Source: Paraclostridium bifermentans (GTDB lineage: Bacteria; Bacillota; Clostridia; Peptostreptococcales; Peptostreptococcaceae). From it: a stretch of 64,000 nt of DNA. Of this stretch, positions 41,304 to 49,263 are shown piece by piece. Each line of letters starts with the position of its first letter. Positions within the stretch are counted from its first letter, which is position 1. The notes beneath the pieces are model-generated. The model worked only from the letters and a program-made list of their open reading frames with translations, did not search any database and was not told the origin of the DNA. The stretch lies in the NCBI RefSeq assembly GCF_019916025.1, contig NZ_CP079738.1:62001-126000 (forward strand), in the 5' to 3' direction. A program made the position numbers and the translations under genes.

Positions 41304-41537
41304 CTAGTGTACTGTGTTTTCTAACTTACTCTTAATATCAGTTATGTCATCTGAAAGACGAGTCAGTATATCTAATTTACATGTCATAGTTTCTATTATC
41401 TCTTGATATTTTTCTTCTCTTTGTTCTTGTAGGATATCTCTTTTTTCTTGAGCTTTTAGTATGTAAAGTATCAATACAAATGAAAGCAAAGCCCAAGAAC
41501 CTTCTTTACCAACGACATTGATAATTTCACTGATCAA
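41304..41537 (-). CDS. BhlA/UviB-family holin-like peptide
   Basis: 77 residues: one N-terminal helix (SWALLSFVLILYILKAQ) followed by a long charged amphipathic helix (EKRDILQEQREEKYQEIIET), the BhlA/UviB layout. UviB is a UV-inducible bacteriocin-release protein of C. perfringens; BhlA is a phage-derived holin-like peptide with antibacterial action. The start is TTG at 41537, behind AAAGGTAGTGATTTATA. It follows the 61-residue gene by 39 nt, and a LexA box heads the pair, which supports damage-induced expression. No other phage genes are nearby. Confidence 0.8.
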   Translation of the reverse strand: MISEIINVVGKEGSWALLSFVLILYILKAQEKRDILQEQREEKYQEIIETMTCKLDILTRLSDDITDIKSKLENTVH

Positions 41538-41576
41538 TATAAATCACTACCTTTCATAAAATATCTGTTTTGCATG

Positions 41577-41762
41577 CTATGAATTTTGAATTTTTATTTT
41601 TAGAGATTCAAAATCTCTTTTAAAAAATTTTCTATCATTACAAATGATGTTTGGTTCCTCCCCATCTTCAAATTCTTCAATTAAAATAGTATCAAATATA
41701 TCTAGCATCTCCTCTATATACCCTAATATAATTAGTTTTTCATAAGTAGAAAGTTGTTTCAT
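41577..41762 (-). CDS. Small acidic protein in the SOS-controlled holin operon
   Basis: 61 residues: KQLSTYEKLIILGYIEEMLD then FDTILIEEFEDGEEPNIICN. No membrane helix. The ATG follows TTGGAGGGGTTCA, a strong site. It is the first gene after the LexA-box promoter and lies upstream of the holin-like gene. Unknown role; it may regulate or guard the holin. Confidence 0.6.
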   Translation of the reverse strand: MKQLSTYEKLIILGYIEEMLDIFDTILIEEFEDGEEPNIICNDRKFFKRDFESLKIKIQNS

Positions 41763-41794
41763 TGAACCCCTCCAAAATTAGATTCTATAGCAAT

Positions 41795-41816
41795 ATTATA
41801 TAGAACATATGTTCGA
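41795..41816 (-). promoter_or_regulatory. LexA (SOS) box and -10 element
   Basis: On the minus strand TCGAACATATGTTCTA contains CGAAC-ATAT-GTTC, matching the Gram-positive LexA consensus CGAAC-N4-GTTCG in all but the last base. TATAAT at 41795-41800 starts 2 nt after it, so LexA would cover the promoter spacer. Confidence 0.75.
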
Positions 41817-42062
41817 TTTTCAACCTATTTTATAAAAAAAAGTGATTGCACTTTTGTATTAAATATTAAGTTTTAGATTTTTAAGTATTAAATATAATTA
41901 TGTAAATAACTAAATTTAGAGATATATATTAATATTTAAATTGATTGATATAATAAACATATGATAAAATTTACTTATTAAAGTGATAACACTATTTGAA
42001 AATAAATTAAAAGACGTATTTAAATTTACACTATATTTAAAAATTGATTTTAGGAGGTAAAA

Positions 42063-42293
42063 ATGGCAGTAAGTAAAGCGAATACAAGAACTATGGTAAC
42101 TGTAAGTATGGATTTAAAAAAAGAGCTTGATTTAAAGGCAGAACGAGATGGAGATAATCTAAATACAGTTATTGTTAAAGCAGTTTATGAGTATCTGAAA
42201 AAAGATCCTTTAGTAGAAAAAACAGTTTTAAAAGATACTAAACACAAGTTAGAAAGAATAGAATACCTAAAACTAAAGAAGGAACAGTTATAG
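42063..42293 (+). CDS. Ribbon-helix-helix (CopG-like) regulator
   Basis: 76 residues. The strand-helix-helix core is RTMVTVSMDLKKELDLKAER followed by DGDNLNTVIVKAVYEYLKKD; the C-terminal 20 residues are basic and helical. It resembles RHH antitoxins or plasmid/transposon regulators, but no toxin gene follows. The ATG follows TTAGGAGGTAAAA. A stable terminator is next. Confidence 0.8.
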   Translation: MAVSKANTRTMVTVSMDLKKELDLKAERDGDNLNTVIVKAVYEYLKKDPLVEKTVLKDTKHKLERIEYLKLKKEQL

Positions 42294-42317
42294 GTATTGA
42301 TTATAATAGAGATAAAA

Positions 42318-42358
42318 CAACACCCAAGTCTAAATTTTAGAGTTGGGTTTTATTTTAT
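42318..42358 (+). terminator. Terminator after the RHH gene
   Basis: ACCCAA-G-TCTAAA / TTTAGA-G-TTGGGT then T-rich. Confidence 0.8.
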
Positions 42359-42375
42359 AAAATTCAATATATATG

Positions 42376-43365
42376 TTAATTATCAATATAAAATTTTTTA
42401 TTAGATCGATATTCTTTTGCAAGTAAAAATGGTAAGAATACTATGGAATACAATAAAATCCCATACGAAAGAGCTTTTAGTGTATAAATTTTACCATATG
42501 AATTACCAATTATAGGCGCAATTGAATTATTTAATAAATGTATTAGCATAGGAGCCCAGAGGTTTTCGGTTTTCATGTAAGTATATCCTAAAAATACTCC
42601 GAGGGTAGTACAGGCAACTATATGTGTAATAACACAGTAAATTGGGCTTTCAGGGCTATACAAAGTAATACAAAGCGGTAAGTGCCAAATACCCCATATA
42701 GGGCCTAATATTAACACTCCTAATCTTTTTCCATAAAGAACTTGTAAGCGAGGCTGTAAGAAATATCTCCATCCGAACTCCTCTCCAAAAAATAGGTTAC
42801 ATCCAAAGACTACGTTTAGACCTACTATAAATAAAACTTTCATAATGGAATCAAAAATATTTATATGGTTAATTTGCATAGATTCTAATTGTGAGAAATT
42901 GCTAATTGTAGTTATGATCAAAGAAAGCAATATTACAAACATAACTTTTTTTAAGCTTTTATTAAAGCATAAATTTAGAATTTCAAAATCAGATGAATTC
43001 ATGAAAATGCTAGTTATAAGATAACAAGATACTAGAACATCTACTAAAAAAGATATCCTTAGGTTGTTTATAAACAAAGATTCAATTATACATAAAAGTA
43101 TCTTTGTAATTGTGGCAATAGAAAAGATATTAAAAAATCTATATATTGACGAGGGAAAAGCATAATAAGAACTTCTATTTAAAACTGTAATTGCTGAAAA
43201 TGCGGGAATGTACATAAATAATCCTGCAAAGCTTGATAAAAATGAAATGATGTTTGGTTTTGCAGCGCGAATAAATATGAAAATAGATATAAAAGTAATT
43301 AAGCTAAAGTTAATTATCAAGAAGTCCCTTACTTCTTTTTTTATAACCTTAATATCAATACACAT
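42376..43365 (-). CDS. CPBP-family intramembrane protease (copy A)
   Basis: A 329-residue membrane protein with about eight helices and the CPBP (Abi) motifs: FFGEEFGWRYFLQPRL (the Glu-Glu and Arg), GIWHLPL (His) and APMLIHLLNN. These residues form the metal-free or metal-dependent glutamate protease site of the Rce1/CPBP group. A close paralogue lies at 57470-58468 with the same N-terminus (KVIKKEVRDFLIINF versus RVTKQEVRDFLLINF). The ATG follows a GGGGGATTAAA site. Possibly linked to peptide processing or immunity. Confidence 0.85.
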   Translation of the reverse strand: MCIDIKVIKKEVRDFLIINFSLITFISIFIFIRAAKPNIISFLSSFAGLFMYIPAFSAITVLNRSSYYAFPSSIYRFFNIFSIATITKILLCIIESLFINNLRISFLVDVLVSCYLITSIFMNSSDFEILNLCFNKSLKKVMFVILLSLIITTISNFSQLESMQINHINIFDSIMKVLFIVGLNVVFGCNLFFGEEFGWRYFLQPRLQVLYGKRLGVLILGPIWGIWHLPLCITLYSPESPIYCVITHIVACTTLGVFLGYTYMKTENLWAPMLIHLLNNSIAPIIGNSYGKIYTLKALSYGILLYSIVFLPFLLAKEYRSNKKFYIDN

Positions 43366-43442
43366 TTTAATCCCCCAAGTTTTAAAATTTTATGATAAAA
43401 GTATAGCACAGTTTAAATGGAAAAAAATCACAATAAATATAT

Positions 43443-43568
43443 AAAATTCGCTTCGCTCATGTCGCTCAAATTTCATGTCGTCAACGTCCACTCGGTAAAC
43501 TCGTGTCCCGTTACTCAAAATGTTATCTATAAATAATAGTTAAATATAGTTTCTTTAAGCGTAAAAAA
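43443..43568 (+). repeat. Dispersed intergenic element, copy 2
   Basis: Begins AAAATTCGCTTCGCTCATGT, has GTCCCGTTACTCAAAATGT inside, and ends TTAAGCGTAAAAAA directly against a hairpin. It matches copy 1 (35845-35987) in block order but has a different spacer that adds a second CATGTCG unit. Confidence 0.7.
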
Positions 43569-43607
43569 TACCTCCATAACTAAATTTATAGTTTGGAGGC
43601 ATTTTTA
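43562..43607. terminator. Hairpin at the end of dispersed element copy 2
   Basis: AAATACCTCCATAACTA pairs with TAGTTTGGAGGCATTT, followed by T. No nearby gene ends here, so it probably belongs to the element. Confidence 0.65.
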
Positions 43608-43805
43608 ATCGGTATTTTATTAAAAGTCTAAAATTTTATTTAGGTTTTAATAATACAATTAATTTGATAAAAAATCAAATTAATTATTTATTTTTTTATT
43701 AACGTATGACTTCTACTAACTTATATATAAATGTTAATGATGTATATTTAGATATTTAATAAGTGCTATTAAACATTTAAATTAAAACATATTAGAAACA
43801 GATGT

Positions 43806-43967
43806 TATAATATATTTGTACCTAACATGTATATATACATGTTAGAATCTCTTAATTAACACTCCTCTTCATAAGGGGGTTGTCATCATTTATCATATAC
43901 ATATAGCTACAGAACGCAATAAATATATTGATTAAAGAAATTGATGTATTTATTGCGTTCATATTTT
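43806..43967 (+). ncRNA. Candidate structured small RNA
   Basis: TATAAT at 43806-43811 is followed by a perfect 24-nt palindrome CTAACATGTATA / TATACATGTTAG (43822-43845), a second small hairpin around ACTCCT / AGGGGGT, and a strong terminator GAACGCAATAAATA / TATTTATTGCGTTC plus T6 (43912-43967). A GGGGG site is present, but only non-AUG codons follow it. Start would be near 43818, length about 150 nt. Confidence 0.45.
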
Positions 43968-43982
43968 TTATGATTAATAATT

Positions 43983-44171
43983 TTATAGGTTGTATTTATG
44001 GCTAATAGGAGGTTCTACAAATCCTAATAATGCCAAAAGAATACTTCTAAAAACTTTAGATATATTTGATAATCCCAATGTAAACTTTGGACTATCAAAA
44101 ATGTTAAAAACTTTTAAAGTTTTTAATGCATACTTGTTTACACTAGCCTGATTTTCTGAATAATTTAACAT
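43983..44171 (-). CDS. 62-residue protein with amphipathic helices
   Basis: MLNYSENQASVNKYALKTLK, then FNIFDSPKFTLGLSNISKVF and a short hydrophobic stretch (RSILLALLGFVEPP). The ATG follows TCAGGAGGGTTATAT, a strong site. It converges with the candidate small RNA at its 3' end. It might be a secreted or membrane-active peptide precursor; no family recognised. Confidence 0.55.
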   Translation of the reverse strand: MLNYSENQASVNKYALKTLKVFNIFDSPKFTLGLSNISKVFRSILLALLGFVEPPISHKYNL

Positions 44172-44418
44172 ATATAACCCTCCTGAGCTTAAACTTTAAG
44201 ATTAATTTATTATAGACTACCATAAATCATAACTTTTAATTTAAAAATGGACTGAAATCTATAAATTAGGGACTAAAATATAACTATCCTCAAAAAAATA
44301 TATAGAATATTAACTATCAAAAATGTAAGATTTAGTTAAGCTTTACGTCAGGCTATTTTAAAGTTGTACATGTATAATAGACTTATCAAATAAAGATAAG
44401 AAAGAGGAGGAGTTATAC

Positions 44419-44517
44419 ATGACAATACTATTAGGAAGTTTAATAATAGCTCCATTTATACTAGCAGTAGGAGCTGCATTATTAAGTGATGAGTTAGAAG
44501 TTTCAAATCAACAATAA
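44419..44517 (+). CDS. 32-residue hydrophobic peptide
   Basis: MTILLGSLIIAPFILAVGAA followed by the acidic end LLSDELEVSNQQ. The ATG lies behind GAGGAGGAGTTATAC, and TATAAT at about 44371 gives a promoter. A strong terminator follows. A single transmembrane small protein; function unknown. Confidence 0.55.
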   Translation: MTILLGSLIIAPFILAVGAALLSDELEVSNQQ

Positions 44518-44572
44518 GTTTTTATATAGATAAATATGTTGTTAATTAGCTATATAACAACATACTTAAAAT

Positions 44573-44623
44573 AAAAAGAGTATCTATTGAAAGTGAACAA
44601 TTTCAATAGATACTCTTTTTTAA
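44573..44623. terminator. Bidirectional terminator between small peptide and FNT gene
   Basis: AAAAAGAGTATCTATTGAAA / TTTCAATAGATACTCTTTTT, about 18-bp stem with 8-nt loop. Confidence 0.88.
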
Positions 44624-44680
44624 AATTGCATTACTAATTTTATTTTAACCCAATACACCTTACTAAATGCTATTCATTGA

Positions 44681-45451
44681 TTAATCTTTCTTACCTAATA
44701 TATATGCACCAGCACCCATTACTAGTGCTCCACCTGCTATGTTTCCTAATGTAACTACAAATAAATTATATATTGCGCCCATAAGAGTAGCTCCTTTGAT
44801 AGCACTTGAAAATAAAGCTACTCCAAATATAGTCATATTAGCTACACTATGTTCAAACCCACTAGTTATGAAAGCAAATAAACACATAAATATTATTATT
44901 AACTTTGCAGTATCATCATTTGTTCTAAATGAGCACATTACAGCCACGCATACTAGTATGTTACAAAGCACTCCTCTAAAGAAAAGGTCCATAAATGGAA
45001 GTGATGCTTTAGCTAAGGATGTTGTAGCGAAAAACTCCATTACAGCTCCTTTATTAACAAGTCCTGCACCTACAAATAATCCAGCAACCAAAAGAGATCC
45101 AATCAAATTACCTACAAAGCTGTAAGCCCATACTCTAAGTAAGTCTTTGGTACTAGTCCCTTTGTTTAACGTACCAGCTGTCATTACCATGTTGTTGCCT
45201 GTAAATAGTTCACTACCAGTCATTACAACTAAACTTAATGCTATGGCGAATGATACACCCATCATAATTTTTGTCATAGGGGAATTAGTTGATGTTAAAA
45301 GTCCACCTATTGTAAAAATTAATAATATTCCTATTCCAACATAAAGTCCCGCAAAAGCTGATGATACAATGTATTTTAATCTACTACTATTTAATAAATT
45401 AACTTTGTTTTTAGCAGCGACTGTCAGTTTTTCAAGTGTTTCGTTATGCAT
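44681..45451 (-). CDS. FNT-family channel, probable hydrosulfide channel
   Basis: A 256-residue formate/nitrite transporter family pentameric channel with six helices. It has the slit-region features GSELFTGNNMVM, GNLIGSLLVAG, GVLCNILVCVAV and SGFEHSVANM (pore His). It lies 19 nt downstream of the asrABC copy on the same strand. In C. difficile the FNT3/HSC channel linked to asrABC exports HS-, the product of sulfite reduction; that is the best assignment here. The ATG follows TAGGGGGTAATT. Confidence 0.88.
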   Translation of the reverse strand: MHNETLEKLTVAAKNKVNLLNSSRLKYIVSSAFAGLYVGIGILLIFTIGGLLTSTNSPMTKIMMGVSFAIALSLVVMTGSELFTGNNMVMTAGTLNKGTSTKDLLRVWAYSFVGNLIGSLLVAGLFVGAGLVNKGAVMEFFATTSLAKASLPFMDLFFRGVLCNILVCVAVMCSFRTNDDTAKLIIIFMCLFAFITSGFEHSVANMTIFGVALFSSAIKGATLMGAIYNLFVVTLGNIAGGALVMGAGAYILGKKD

Positions 45452-45470
45452 AATTACCCCCTAGTTTAAG

Positions 45471-46439
45471 TTAATATTTGATTCCGCTCCAGTAAATATT
45501 TTCATTTAATTTTACTATATCATCTAAATTTACACCTTCTAATGCCCACTTTTTAAATTCCATAAATCCTGTTCTATCAACTATATATCCTATATGCTCT
45601 TTTCCTCCTGGAGCATCTTTAGATATATATTGCTCTACATATTTATAAGTATTAAGTATTATTTTTATTATAGATTCTTCATCTGCCCATAATAAAAAAT
45701 CTTCCGCTAGTCTTGGGTTTTTCTTACCTGTTCTACCCATGATTGCTAGTCTGTAGTATTTCTTTTCATCTCTAGTCCATGCTGAAGTAGGACAGTTTAA
45801 AGTACACTCTCCACATCCTATGCATTTATCGTGATCTCTTACGATTTTATAGTTTTCCATTTTTAAAGCTTTAGTGGATAGTTTTTCACATTTTTTAACA
45901 CAAGCTCCACATGATATACATCGCTCTTTTTCATATAAGGGACGTGTCATACCTATTATTCCAAAGTCATGGGTTCTTGCCTTTATACAGTCATTTGGAC
46001 AGCCAGTTAGCGCTACCTTAAAATGTAAATCGTTTGGATAGATAGCTTTTTCTATTCTCTTTGCAAAGTTTGTTGTGTGATATTGAGCTTTTGGACAGAC
46101 TTTGTTTCCTATACATGCAGATATATTTCTAGTACCTGCGGCTGGATACCCTCCTTCTTTTTCTGCCTGATTTATATCCATTTTTTCAATTACTGGTTGT
46201 ATAAGTTTGTTTACTGCTTCCATATCTTCCATCTTTATACCAAGTATTTCAAAACCTTGTCTAGTGGTAATATGTATTTCGCCATTTCCATACTCTGTAG
46301 CTATCTTAGAAACTATCATCAAACTTTCTGGATCTATACTTCCACCTGGTATTCTCACTCTAAGAGAAGTTTCATATTTAGTTTTAGTTATTCTAAAAGC
46401 ATTTTTCATTACTTTCTTAGTTTTTAGATCTCTTATCAT
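45471..46439 (-). CDS. asrC: Anaerobic sulfite reductase subunit C, siroheme (copy 2)
   Basis: A 322-residue catalytic subunit. Siroheme-cluster ligands are in SACIGNKVCPKAQ and LTGCPNDCIKARTHDFG; the ferredoxin insert has CISCGACVKKCEK and CIGCGECTLNCP. It is 27 residues shorter than copy 1 and clearly divergent, so the two are not a recent duplication. The ATG follows TTAGGAGGTATAACT. It is followed by the channel gene, completing an asrABC-channel operon. Confidence 0.95.
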   Translation of the reverse strand: MIRDLKTKKVMKNAFRITKTKYETSLRVRIPGGSIDPESLMIVSKIATEYGNGEIHITTRQGFEILGIKMEDMEAVNKLIQPVIEKMDINQAEKEGGYPAAGTRNISACIGNKVCPKAQYHTTNFAKRIEKAIYPNDLHFKVALTGCPNDCIKARTHDFGIIGMTRPLYEKERCISCGACVKKCEKLSTKALKMENYKIVRDHDKCIGCGECTLNCPTSAWTRDEKKYYRLAIMGRTGKKNPRLAEDFLLWADEESIIKIILNTYKYVEQYISKDAPGGKEHIGYIVDRTGFMEFKKWALEGVNLDDIVKLNENIYWSGIKY

Positions 46440-46450
46440 AGTTATACCTC

Positions 46451-47242
46451 CTAATCTATTAAATTCTTTGCGTAAGAATAATCAAATACAGGTCCATCTA
46501 TACAAATATAAGTATCATCCATTTTACAGTGTCCACATTTACCTACACCACAGCACATTTTTCTTTCGTAAGATACCCATATGTTGTGCTCGGATAGATT
46601 TCTTTTTAAAAACTCTGCCACTGTAAATTTCATCATCATAGGAGGTCCAACAACTACTGCAGACATGTTATTTATATCATCTATTTTCAACTCTGGAATA
46701 TACTTTGTCACTAATCCTATATTTCCATCATAATCATTATCAGCATTATCTACTGTTACTAATATGTCTAGTTTTTCGCTCCATTTATTTAAATCATCTT
46801 TGAATAATATATCTTGAGGACTTTTAAATCCAACTATTAACTTAAAGCTTGTACATCTATCAGGATTGTTGTAAAAATGCTCTACGATGCCTCGTACAGG
46901 AGCTAGACCACTTCCTCCTGCTACAATAACAATTTCTCTTCCTTCGTATAAACTTACATCAAATCCATTTCCATAAGGGCCTCTTATAAAAAAGCTATCT
47001 CCAACTGTAAAATTAAATAATTCACTAGTTACCTTACCTACATTTCTTATAGTAAAATCTATATAATCTTTTCCGTATCCTGATACTGATATTGGACTTT
47101 CTCCGAATTTAGGAATTGAAATTTCATAAAACTTTCCTGGCAAGACTCCTTCAGTTTTACTAGAAACTCTAAACGTCCATTCTATATCTGTATGTTTAAT
47201 TATATCTATAATTTTTGAATTAACTGGTATGTATGGATTCAT
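46451..47242 (-). CDS. asrB: Anaerobic sulfite reductase subunit B (copy 2)
   Basis: A 263-residue flavoprotein with the NAD motif IVIVAGGSGLAPVRGIV and C-terminal [2Fe-2S] Cys in CCGVGKCGHCKMDDTYICIDG. The ATG directly abuts the asrA stop codon, as in copy 1. It delivers electrons from NADH to the other subunits. Confidence 0.95.
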   Translation of the reverse strand: MNPYIPVNSKIIDIIKHTDIEWTFRVSSKTEGVLPGKFYEISIPKFGESPISVSGYGKDYIDFTIRNVGKVTSELFNFTVGDSFFIRGPYGNGFDVSLYEGREIVIVAGGSGLAPVRGIVEHFYNNPDRCTSFKLIVGFKSPQDILFKDDLNKWSEKLDILVTVDNADNDYDGNIGLVTKYIPELKIDDINNMSAVVVGPPMMMKFTVAEFLKRNLSEHNIWVSYERKMCCGVGKCGHCKMDDTYICIDGPVFDYSYAKNLID

Positions 47243-48253
47243 TTACTTTACCTCCTCATTGATATCTACTATGCCTTTTATTTTTTCTACGCATTGTGAA
47301 AAAGATATATATTGTGGACATGCATCATCGCATCTTCCACATCCTACGCACATTTTGTATCCGAATCTTTTATCAAAGTCGTATATCTTATGCATCACTT
47401 TAAATCTCATTCTTTCACCTTGTTTTTTTCTAAAAGAATGACCACCTGCCATATCTGTGTATCCATCTACCTGACAAGACGCCCATACTCTTCTTCTTTC
47501 TCCTACATTTTCATTTTCTTTGTAGTATATATCTTGCATAGTAAAGCAAGTACAAGTTGGACAGACAAAATTACATCGTCCACATCCTATACATCTAGAA
47601 TCATAATCATTCCACATTTCATGTTTTGAGAGTTCTAGAGAATTTATATTTTTAGGTAATTCTAAAGAGATAAGGTTTTCCTTAACGTAGTTAACTTCAA
47701 ACTCAGTATCTTCCCCTCTAAATACATTTAGATCAGCATCTTTTATATCTAAGTAAACTTCATCATTATCTAAATTTAATGCCATTGAGTAATTATCAGT
47801 TTTGTTAGACTCCATACTTACACAAAAACAATTTCTAAAACTTTCTTTACATCCAATTAAAACAAACTTTACTTTCTCTCTTAATCTTTCATAAAAATAA
47901 TCTTTTTCAATACCGTTATTAAGGTAAATCTCATCTAATCTTTTTATTCCATTTATATCACAAGCTCTTAAAAATATAATCAATTTTTTATCATCTATAT
48001 AACTAGCTTTATATTCTTTTTCTGTAAAATAAAATAATGTTTGAGTTATAGGCAGTATAACTTCTTTTGGTGAAAAGTTAGATTTTTTATTAAACTCTAT
48101 ATCCTCTATACTACTTATTTCCTCATATTTAGTTAAATCTGTATCAGAGTAAACGCCTTTAAAAGGGGTCGTTACAGGTGCAAAAATTTTATATTCCGAT
48201 TTCAATAATTTAAGACCTTTGTCGAAGTTTTCTCTATTCAATTTTATCTTCAT
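47243..48253 (-). CDS. asrA: Anaerobic sulfite reductase subunit A (copy 2)
   Basis: A 336-residue iron-sulfur subunit with clusters from CIGCGRCNFVCPTCTCF and CVGCGRCDDACPQYI, and the family segment RACDINGIKR. The ATG follows TAGGAGGAGAGATT. First gene of the operon asrA-asrB-asrC-FNT. A Crp-like box lies 57-72 nt upstream of the ATG, and the Crp-family gene at 48399 is next door. Confidence 0.95.
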   Translation of the reverse strand: MKIKLNRENFDKGLKLLKSEYKIFAPVTTPFKGVYSDTDLTKYEEISSIEDIEFNKKSNFSPKEVILPITQTLFYFTEKEYKASYIDDKKLIIFLRACDINGIKRLDEIYLNNGIEKDYFYERLREKVKFVLIGCKESFRNCFCVSMESNKTDNYSMALNLDNDEVYLDIKDADLNVFRGEDTEFEVNYVKENLISLELPKNINSLELSKHEMWNDYDSRCIGCGRCNFVCPTCTCFTMQDIYYKENENVGERRRVWASCQVDGYTDMAGGHSFRKKQGERMRFKVMHKIYDFDKRFGYKMCVGCGRCDDACPQYISFSQCVEKIKGIVDINEEVK

Positions 48254-48282
48254 AATCTCTCCTCCTATATTTTATTAAAGAT

Positions 48283-48325
48283 ATAGTAGCATAGGATTTT
48301 TTACATGTCTGTGATATATATAACA
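48283..48325 (-). promoter_or_regulatory. Crp/Fnr-type box at the second asr promoter
   Basis: TGTTA-TATATA-TCACA (48310-48325, minus strand) matches TGTGA-N6-TCACA but for one base. A TACTAT -10-like hexamer at 48283-48288 places the box centre near -41. Confidence 0.55.
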
Positions 48326-48352
48326 ATATTGATATCTTTTTATCTAATTAAT

Positions 48353-48396
48353 AAAAAAATACACATAACACTAATTAAAATGTTATGTGTATTTTC
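48353..48396 (-). terminator. Terminator of the Crp-family gene
   Basis: AATACACATAACA / TGTTATGTGTATT, 10-nt loop, T6 on the minus strand. Confidence 0.85.
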
Positions 48397-48398
48397 TA

Positions 48399-49073
48399 TT
48401 AATTACCTTTAAAGTATTTAGATAAACCCTCTTTTTTTACATAAATATTTTTATTCACTATTTTAACTAATCCATAGTCTTGCAATTGTTTCATTGTTCT
48501 TGATAAGCTTTCCCTTTTGCACCCAAGCATTTCGGCTATATATGTAATACTTATGTTTGCCTTAATAAGAGTCCATTCTCCCTGTTCTGCTCCAAATTCT
48601 TTTCCCATTCTATATAGTTTTGCTGCAAGTTTTTTATCTATATTTAGAGAAGAAGAGTTTTTTAGTTGTCTGTACAACCTTCTATTAATATTTTGAGTAT
48701 GGATTAATATATTTTTCATTAAATTAAAGTCATTTTCCATTATTTTTATGAATTCAGACGCAGGGCACTTCAATATAGTTGACTTTTCAAATACTTCACA
48801 AGCAAAAATAGTGTTTTTCTCTTGATCTAAGGAAAGATCATTTATTACATCACCGTTTTTAAATATGAATATTACTTTTCTCTCACCATTTTCATTTATT
48901 TTGTATATAGATACTTTTCCTTTTTCTATAAAATACAAATTATCAATAAATTCTTTTTCTAAGAATAAGGTTTCTCTTCTTTGTGCTTGAAAACTTGTCA
49001 TTATCTTCTCTAACTGTTCTTTACTTTCTGGTTTTATATTATCAAATATTGATATGCTATTTATTTTCATCAT
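48399..49073 (-). CDS. Crp/Fnr-family regulator beside asr copy 2
   Basis: A 224-residue regulator: cNMP-binding fold (about 10-130, with LYFIEKGKVSIYKINENGER and FKNGDVINDLSL) and C-terminal HTH_Crp with ITYIAEMLGCKRESLSRTMK. No N-terminal Cys cluster, so its signal differs from FNR; sulfite-, nitrite- or heme-responsive relatives exist. It is the likely activator of the asr-channel operon downstream. The ATG follows AAGGATTTGTAAAAT (weak). Monocistronic with its own terminator. Confidence 0.87.
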   Translation of the reverse strand: MMKINSISIFDNIKPESKEQLEKIMTSFQAQRRETLFLEKEFIDNLYFIEKGKVSIYKINENGERKVIFIFKNGDVINDLSLDQEKNTIFACEVFEKSTILKCPASEFIKIMENDFNLMKNILIHTQNINRRLYRQLKNSSSLNIDKKLAAKLYRMGKEFGAEQGEWTLIKANISITYIAEMLGCKRESLSRTMKQLQDYGLVKIVNKNIYVKKEGLSKYFKGN

Positions 49074-49176
49074 ATTTTACAAATCCTTATATACTTAATT
49101 TTTATTGAATTTCAATCTTTACAATTTATTTTACTACATCAAAAATATATTAACCATTGTATTTGTTTGTTTTATG

Positions 49177-49216
49177 AAAAAAGATCACTCAAATGGCAAT
49201 AAGAGTGACCTTTTTA
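49177..49216. terminator. Terminator between Crp-family and SagB-like genes
   Basis: AAAAAAGATCACTC / GAGTGACCTTTTT, arms separated by 10-12 nt. Confidence 0.7.
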
Positions 49217-49263
49217 TATATAATTAGATTATTACTAACGATATTAATTAGATTTTGATAATG

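Noticed and set aside
42063-42293. RHH protein as the antitoxin of a type II toxin-antitoxin pair
   Set aside because: A terminator follows directly and no toxin gene lies up- or downstream on the same strand.
44739-45344. Plus-strand ORFs opposite the FNT channel gene
   Set aside because: They mirror the conserved minus-strand gene and lack ribosome sites.
46077-47629. Plus-strand ORFs opposite asrA/asrB/asrC copy 2
   Set aside because: Shadows of strongly conserved minus-strand genes.
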